Assembly: GCA_946886995.1 (NCBI GenBank)
Contig: CAMPJU010000102.1
Coordinates: 1-5,662 of the forward strand
Origin: an uncultured Lysobacteraceae bacterium
GTDB lineage: Bacteria > Pseudomonadota > Gammaproteobacteria > Xanthomonadales > Xanthomonadaceae
Direction: 5' to 3'
DNA length: 5,662 nucleotides
Under the pieces are notes generated by a model that was not told the DNA's origin, did not search any database, and worked only from the letters and a program-made list of their open reading frames with translations. This document shows, piece after piece, positions 1 through 5,662 of the stretch; the first letter of the stretch is position 1, and each line of letters begins with the position of its first letter. The translations under genes and the position numbers were made by a program.

Positions 1-14
1 GCCCGACGAACACT

Positions 15-20
15 GAGGAG
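15..20 (+). promoter_or_regulatory. Ribosome binding site of the lipoprotein gene
   Basis: GAGGAG lies 6 bases before the ATG at 27, a near-ideal Shine-Dalgarno site that supports this start. A TGA at 14-16 overlaps it in the frame that reads Pro-Asp-Glu-His before it. That could be the end of an upstream gene, but 26 bases are too few to tell. Confidence 0.75.
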
Positions 21-26
21 ACACCC

Positions 27-677
27 ATGAAGCGTCACCACCTGTCCACGCTGGTCCTGCTCGCCGGCTCCCTTCCGCTGGCTGCCTGCGGCAACACGCC
101 CGGCGACGAAGCCGCGCGCGATGCAGAGCGCGCGGTCGCGGTGCTCGGCGTCGAACTGACCGAGGTCGAGCGCGAGGTCCGCGAGGAGCTTGCCACCGGC
201 AACATCGATTTCGGCGGCAACCACCACACCGGCGACGACCGGAGCAATGATTCCGATGCCGAGATCACGCCCGAGGGCGATCTGTTGATCGATGGCAAGC
301 CGATCACGGTCGACGCACGGGAGCGCGAGCTGCTCCTGGACTACCGCGAGCGCATCACCGAAGTCGCGCTGGCCGGGACCCGGATCGGCATGCAGGGTGC
401 GGAACTGGCCACGACCGCCATGGGCGAGGCGTTCCGGGGTGTCTTCTCGGACAACACCGACGACATGGAAGCGAAGATCGAGGCCGAGGCGGCGAAGATC
501 CAGGAACAGGTCATCGTCCTCTGTGACAACCTCGCCCCGTTGCTGGAAACCCAGCAGGCGCTCGCCGCGTCGATCCCCGAGCTCGCGCCGTACGCGACGA
601 TGACCCAGGAAGACGTCGACCAGTGCTACGACGACTCCGAGGACAACCACGTGTCGATGGACTTCGACACGAACTGA
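27..677 (+). CDS. DUF2884 (YggN-like) lipoprotein
   Basis: Predicted 216-residue envelope lipoprotein of unknown function. The N-terminus has a basic start (MKRHH), a hydrophobic stretch (residues 6-20) and a lipobox LAAC with the acylated Cys at 21. Gly22 follows, so there is no Asp+2 inner-membrane retention signal and outer-membrane sorting is expected. Residues 28-56 are charged and probably helical. Residues 60-79 are a polar, acidic linker rich in His, Asn and Asp. From about 80 the pattern resembles the DUF2884/YggN family as I recall it: GDLLIDGK (84-91), a helical middle (97-165), Cys166 and a PYATMTQEDVDQC segment ending at Cys200. The two mature-part cysteines could form a periplasmic disulfide (inference). 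The last 16 residues are strongly acidic. The gene has a good ribosome site and converges on fumC with no functional link. The lipoprotein call is firm; the family name is from pattern memory. Confidence 0.75.
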   Translation: MKRHHLSTLVLLAGSLPLAACGNTPGDEAARDAERAVAVLGVELTEVEREVREELATGNIDFGGNHHTGDDRSNDSDAEITPEGDLLIDGKPITVDARERELLLDYRERITEVALAGTRIGMQGAELATTAMGEAFRGVFSDNTDDMEAKIEAEAAKIQEQVIVLCDNLAPLLETQQALAASIPELAPYATMTQEDVDQCYDDSEDNHVSMDFDTN

Positions 678-681
678 CGGC

Positions 682-3564
<2,883 letters not shown>

Positions 3565-3565
3565 C

Positions 3566-4786
3566 GTGGCGGCGCGCAAGCACCGCGCGCGCAGGGCCAC
3601 GCCGCCGATCGAGGTCGATGGCGCCGGGGCGGCGCCGCTCGGCATGCCGGCCGCCGAGTTCCTGCGCGACTACTGGCAGAAGCATCCGCTGCTGGTGCGC
3701 AATGCATTCCCGGGTTTCGAATCGCCGATCTCGCCAGAGGACCTCGCGGGCCTGGCCTGCGAGGACGGCACGTTGTCCCGGCTGGTGGCGCACGACCCGG
3801 CCACCGGGCAGTGGATGGTCCGCCACGGCCCGTTCCCGGAAGACCTGTTCCCCACCCTGCCCCGGCACGACTGGACGCTGCTGGTGCAGGACGTGGACAA
3901 GTGGGATGCCGACGTCGCGGCAATCCTCGACGCATTCGCCTTCCTGCCGCGCTGGCGCATCGACGACGTGATGGTCTCGTTCGCCGCGCCGGGCGGATCG
4001 GTCGGTGCACACGTGGACCAGTACGACGTGTTCCTGCTGCAGGCGCACGGTCACCGGCGCTGGCAGGTCGACACGCGGCCCGGGGCGCCGCTGGACTTCC
4101 GCAACGACGTGGAACTGCGCCTGTTGCGCGAGTTCACGCCGGACCACGACTGGGTGCTGGGTCCCGGGGACATGCTCTACCTGCCGCCGGGCGTGCCGCA
4201 CCATGGCGTGGCCGAGGATGCCTGCCTCACGTTCTCGGTGGGCATGCGCGCGCCGTCCGCCGCGGAGTTGCTCGGCGACTTCGTCGACACGCTCGCGGCC
4301 GAGGCGGACGACGCGCTGCGCTATCGCGATCCCGACCTCGCGGTGCCGGAAGATCCGAACGAGATCGACGCCGATGCAATGGCGCGCGTCGTCGAGGCAC
4401 TGAACGTGCTGCGGATGAACGATCCGGAGCGGCTTGGCGACTGGTTCGGCCGATTCATCAGCGCCTACCGCAGCGGTGGTGCCGTCGCGCCGCCACCGGA
4501 CCTCCCCTCGCGCATCGAAGTCGAGTGGGACCTGGCACAGGGTGCTTCGTTCGTGCGCCATCCCTTCTCGCGGGTCGCATGGCGACGCAGCGGCCGTCGC
4601 GCGACGCTGTTCGCCAACGGGGAATCCTGGGCGCTACCGGCGCGCGACGCGCAACGCATCGCCGCGGCGCGCGACCTCGGCGAGCGCGATTACGCCGCGC
4701 TGGGCGACGCCGGCCGCGACGTCGCCTTCGCCCTCCTCGAGGCCGGCCACTACCTGCTGCACCGGCCGGAGGACGAGGACGCATGA
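3566..4786 (+). CDS. roxA: Ribosomal protein L16 arginine 3-hydroxylase (RoxA/YcfD-type JmjC oxygenase)
   Basis: Fe(II)- and 2-oxoglutarate-dependent oxygenase. The E. coli homologue hydroxylates an arginine (Arg81) of ribosomal protein L16 near the peptidyl transferase centre. The 406 residues align by eye with E. coli YcfD (373) along the whole length: FLRDYWQKHPLLVRNAF (32-48), PISPEDLAGLA (54-64), RIDDVMVSFAAPGGSVGAHV (131-150), DQYDVFLLQ (151-159), PGDMLYLPPGVPHHG (200-214) and a C-terminal winged-helix-like part with LFANGESW (348-355). Iron ligands are His149, Asp151 and His212; Arg164 corresponds to the 2-oxoglutarate-binding Arg140 of E. coli. The core is therefore intact. Starts with GTG, supported by a GAGG 6 bases upstream. 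The first 25 residues are a basic, low-complexity extension absent from E. coli. Lies 1 base after purB and overlaps the next gene by 4 bases, so translational coupling is likely. Substrate is inferred from homology; a MINA/NO66-like relative with another ribosomal target is less likely. Confidence 0.93.
   Translation: MAARKHRARRATPPIEVDGAGAAPLGMPAAEFLRDYWQKHPLLVRNAFPGFESPISPEDLAGLACEDGTLSRLVAHDPATGQWMVRHGPFPEDLFPTLPRHDWTLLVQDVDKWDADVAAILDAFAFLPRWRIDDVMVSFAAPGGSVGAHVDQYDVFLLQAHGHRRWQVDTRPGAPLDFRNDVELRLLREFTPDHDWVLGPGDMLYLPPGVPHHGVAEDACLTFSVGMRAPSAAELLGDFVDTLAAEADDALRYRDPDLAVPEDPNEIDADAMARVVEALNVLRMNDPERLGDWFGRFISAYRSGGAVAPPPDLPSRIEVEWDLAQGASFVRHPFSRVAWRRSGRRATLFANGESWALPARDAQRIAAARDLGERDYAALGDAGRDVAFALLEAGHYLLHRPEDEDA
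4775..4778 (+). promoter_or_regulatory. Ribosome binding site of the acetyltransferase gene
   Basis: GAGG lies 4 bases before the ATG at 4783, inside the roxA end; a stronger GGAGG at 4768-4772 lies 10 bases before it. Together with the ATGA overlap this supports the start at 4783. Confidence 0.5.
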
Positions 4787-5607
4787 GCCCGGCCGACTTC
4801 ACCGTCGGCGTCGCGGACTATCGTGCCGACTTCGACGCATTGCGCGCGGTGCGCGAGGCGGTGTTCATCGCCGAGCAGGGCGTGCCCCCGGCACTCGAGC
4901 TGGACGCCGCGGACCCGCACTGCGTGCACGTGGTGGCGCGCGATGCCTCCGGCGCGCCGATCGGCACCGGGCGCCTGGTGCCTCCCGATGCCCCCACTGC
5001 CGGCGACGGGCACGGGGCGGCCGACGACCCGCCGACCGCGCGCATCGGCCGGATGGCGGTCCTTGCGGATTGGCGCGCACGGGGCGTCGGTGACGCCCTG
5101 CTGCGGGCGCTGATGGACGCCGCGCGCGAGCGCGCCTGGACGCGCCTGCAGCTGCACGCGCAGGCCGGTGCGATCCGCTTCTACCAGCGTCACGGATTCC
5201 TGCCCCGCGGCGCCCGCTTCGAGGAGGCCGGGATCGAGCACCTCACGCTCTGGCGGACGCTGGACGGGACGATGGCGGTCACCGACCCCGCTGCGGCGGT
5301 GGCCGTCGTGGTCGCCCTGGCACACTCGGCGCGACGCGAACTGCGCATCCGCAGCCGTGACCTCGACCCCGGCGTGTTCGATGCACCCGACGCGCTGGAC
5401 GCGCTCCGGCGTTTCGCCACCAGGCGGCGCGGGGCGACGGTCCAGGTCCTGCTCCAGGATGCCGCGACCCCGCAGCGGGACCACGCACCGTTTCTGCCGC
5501 TCGCCCAGCGCCTGCCGAGCGTGTTCGCGTTCCGCCAGGCCGACGACCGCGCCGACACTGCCGATCCGTCCGCGTTCGTCGTCGACGATCGGGAGGCCAG
5601 CCTCTAC
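4783..5607 (+). CDS. GNAT family N-acetyltransferase with extra C-terminal domain, 3' end missing
   Basis: The first 275 residues of a larger protein. Residues 5 to about 160 are a GNAT fold of the ElaA/YjcF-like type: VREAVFIAEQGVPPALELD (23-41), GRLV (63-66), the acetyl-CoA pyrophosphate loop RARGVG (98-103, R/Q-x-x-G-x-G) and FYQRHGFLPRG (133-143). GNAT enzymes move an acetyl group from acetyl-CoA to an amine; the substrate here cannot be told. Residues from about 165 form a second alpha/beta-looking domain (VAVVVALAHSARRELRIRS, 172-191; ATVQVLLQD, 218-226) that resembles the phospholipase D-like DUF7931 domain which, from memory, follows GNAT in related gammaproteobacteria. No HKD motif is visible in the part present. 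The ATG overlaps the roxA stop as ATGA. The frame stays open to the window end, but sequence from 5608 is adapter, so residues after Tyr275 are not real and the true C-terminus is missing. Confidence 0.85.
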
Positions 5608-5662
5608 CTGTCTCTTATACACACTGACGCTGCCGACGAATTAGACGGTGTAGTTGTCGGGG
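5608..5662. other. Nextera adapter contamination (not genomic)
   Basis: CTGTCTCTTATACACA (5608-5623) is the Tn5 mosaic end as used in Nextera libraries. It is followed by CT (one T fewer than the standard TCT), GACGCTGCCGACGA (5626-5639, the adapter arm), ATTAGACG (5640-5647, reverse complement of index CGTCTAAT, which I recall as S510/N510) and GTGTAG (5648-5653, start of the P5-side sequence). The last 9 bases fit the expected continuation poorly, as in a low-quality read end. The order of elements is that of adapter read-through. It is not a natural IS50/Tn5 end, since the adapter arm and index follow directly. Confidence 0.97.

Noticed and set aside
4750..5622. A 290-residue leftward open frame starting MYKRQ
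   Set aside because: Its start lies in the sequencing adapter and the rest is antisense to the acetyltransferase gene; not a gene.
5608..5626. Natural Tn5/IS50 transposon end
   Set aside because: The mosaic end is followed at once by the synthetic adapter arm, an index and the P5-side sequence, so it comes from library preparation.

Overview
The window is a very GC-rich, densely coding stretch of a Gram-negative bacterial chromosome. Its proteins look gammaproteobacterial, most likely Xanthomonadaceae/Lysobacteraceae (Lysobacter, Luteimonas, Xanthomonas or relatives). This rests on codon use, the lipoprotein type and the gene order, not on a search. I see no mobile element, CRISPR array, RNA gene or phage gene. 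I find no undescribed system; this is ordinary housekeeping DNA with one clear technical artefact at its right end.

Layout. 27-677 (+) encodes a small DUF2884/YggN-like lipoprotein. It converges on fumC (682-2112, -), the class II fumarase, with only 4 bases between the two stop codons. An 84-base divergent intergenic region (2113-2196) holds a tandem heptamer, a weak -10-like hexamer and an inverted repeat just before the purB start. Rightward from there runs a tightly packed gene set: purB (2197-3564, adenylosuccinate lyase), roxA/ycfD (3566-4786, ribosomal protein L16 arginine hydroxylase, 1-base gap, GTG start) and a GNAT acetyltransferase with an extra C-terminal domain (from 4783, ATGA overlap with roxA). 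The last gene has no stop codon in the window.

The last 55 bases (5608-5662) are not genomic. They match the Nextera transposon-end adapter, an 8-base index and the start of the outer P5-side sequence. Genomic sequence therefore stops at about 5607, inside the acetyltransferase gene, and any protein extended past that point carries adapter-encoded residues.

Functional links. FumC and PurB are divergently encoded members of the same aspartase/fumarase superfamily and are chemically adjacent: PurB releases fumarate during purine synthesis, and FumC hydrates fumarate to malate in the TCA cycle. purB, roxA and the acetyltransferase probably share a transcript. This would tie purine synthesis to a ribosome-modifying oxygenase, though the link may be only transcriptional.
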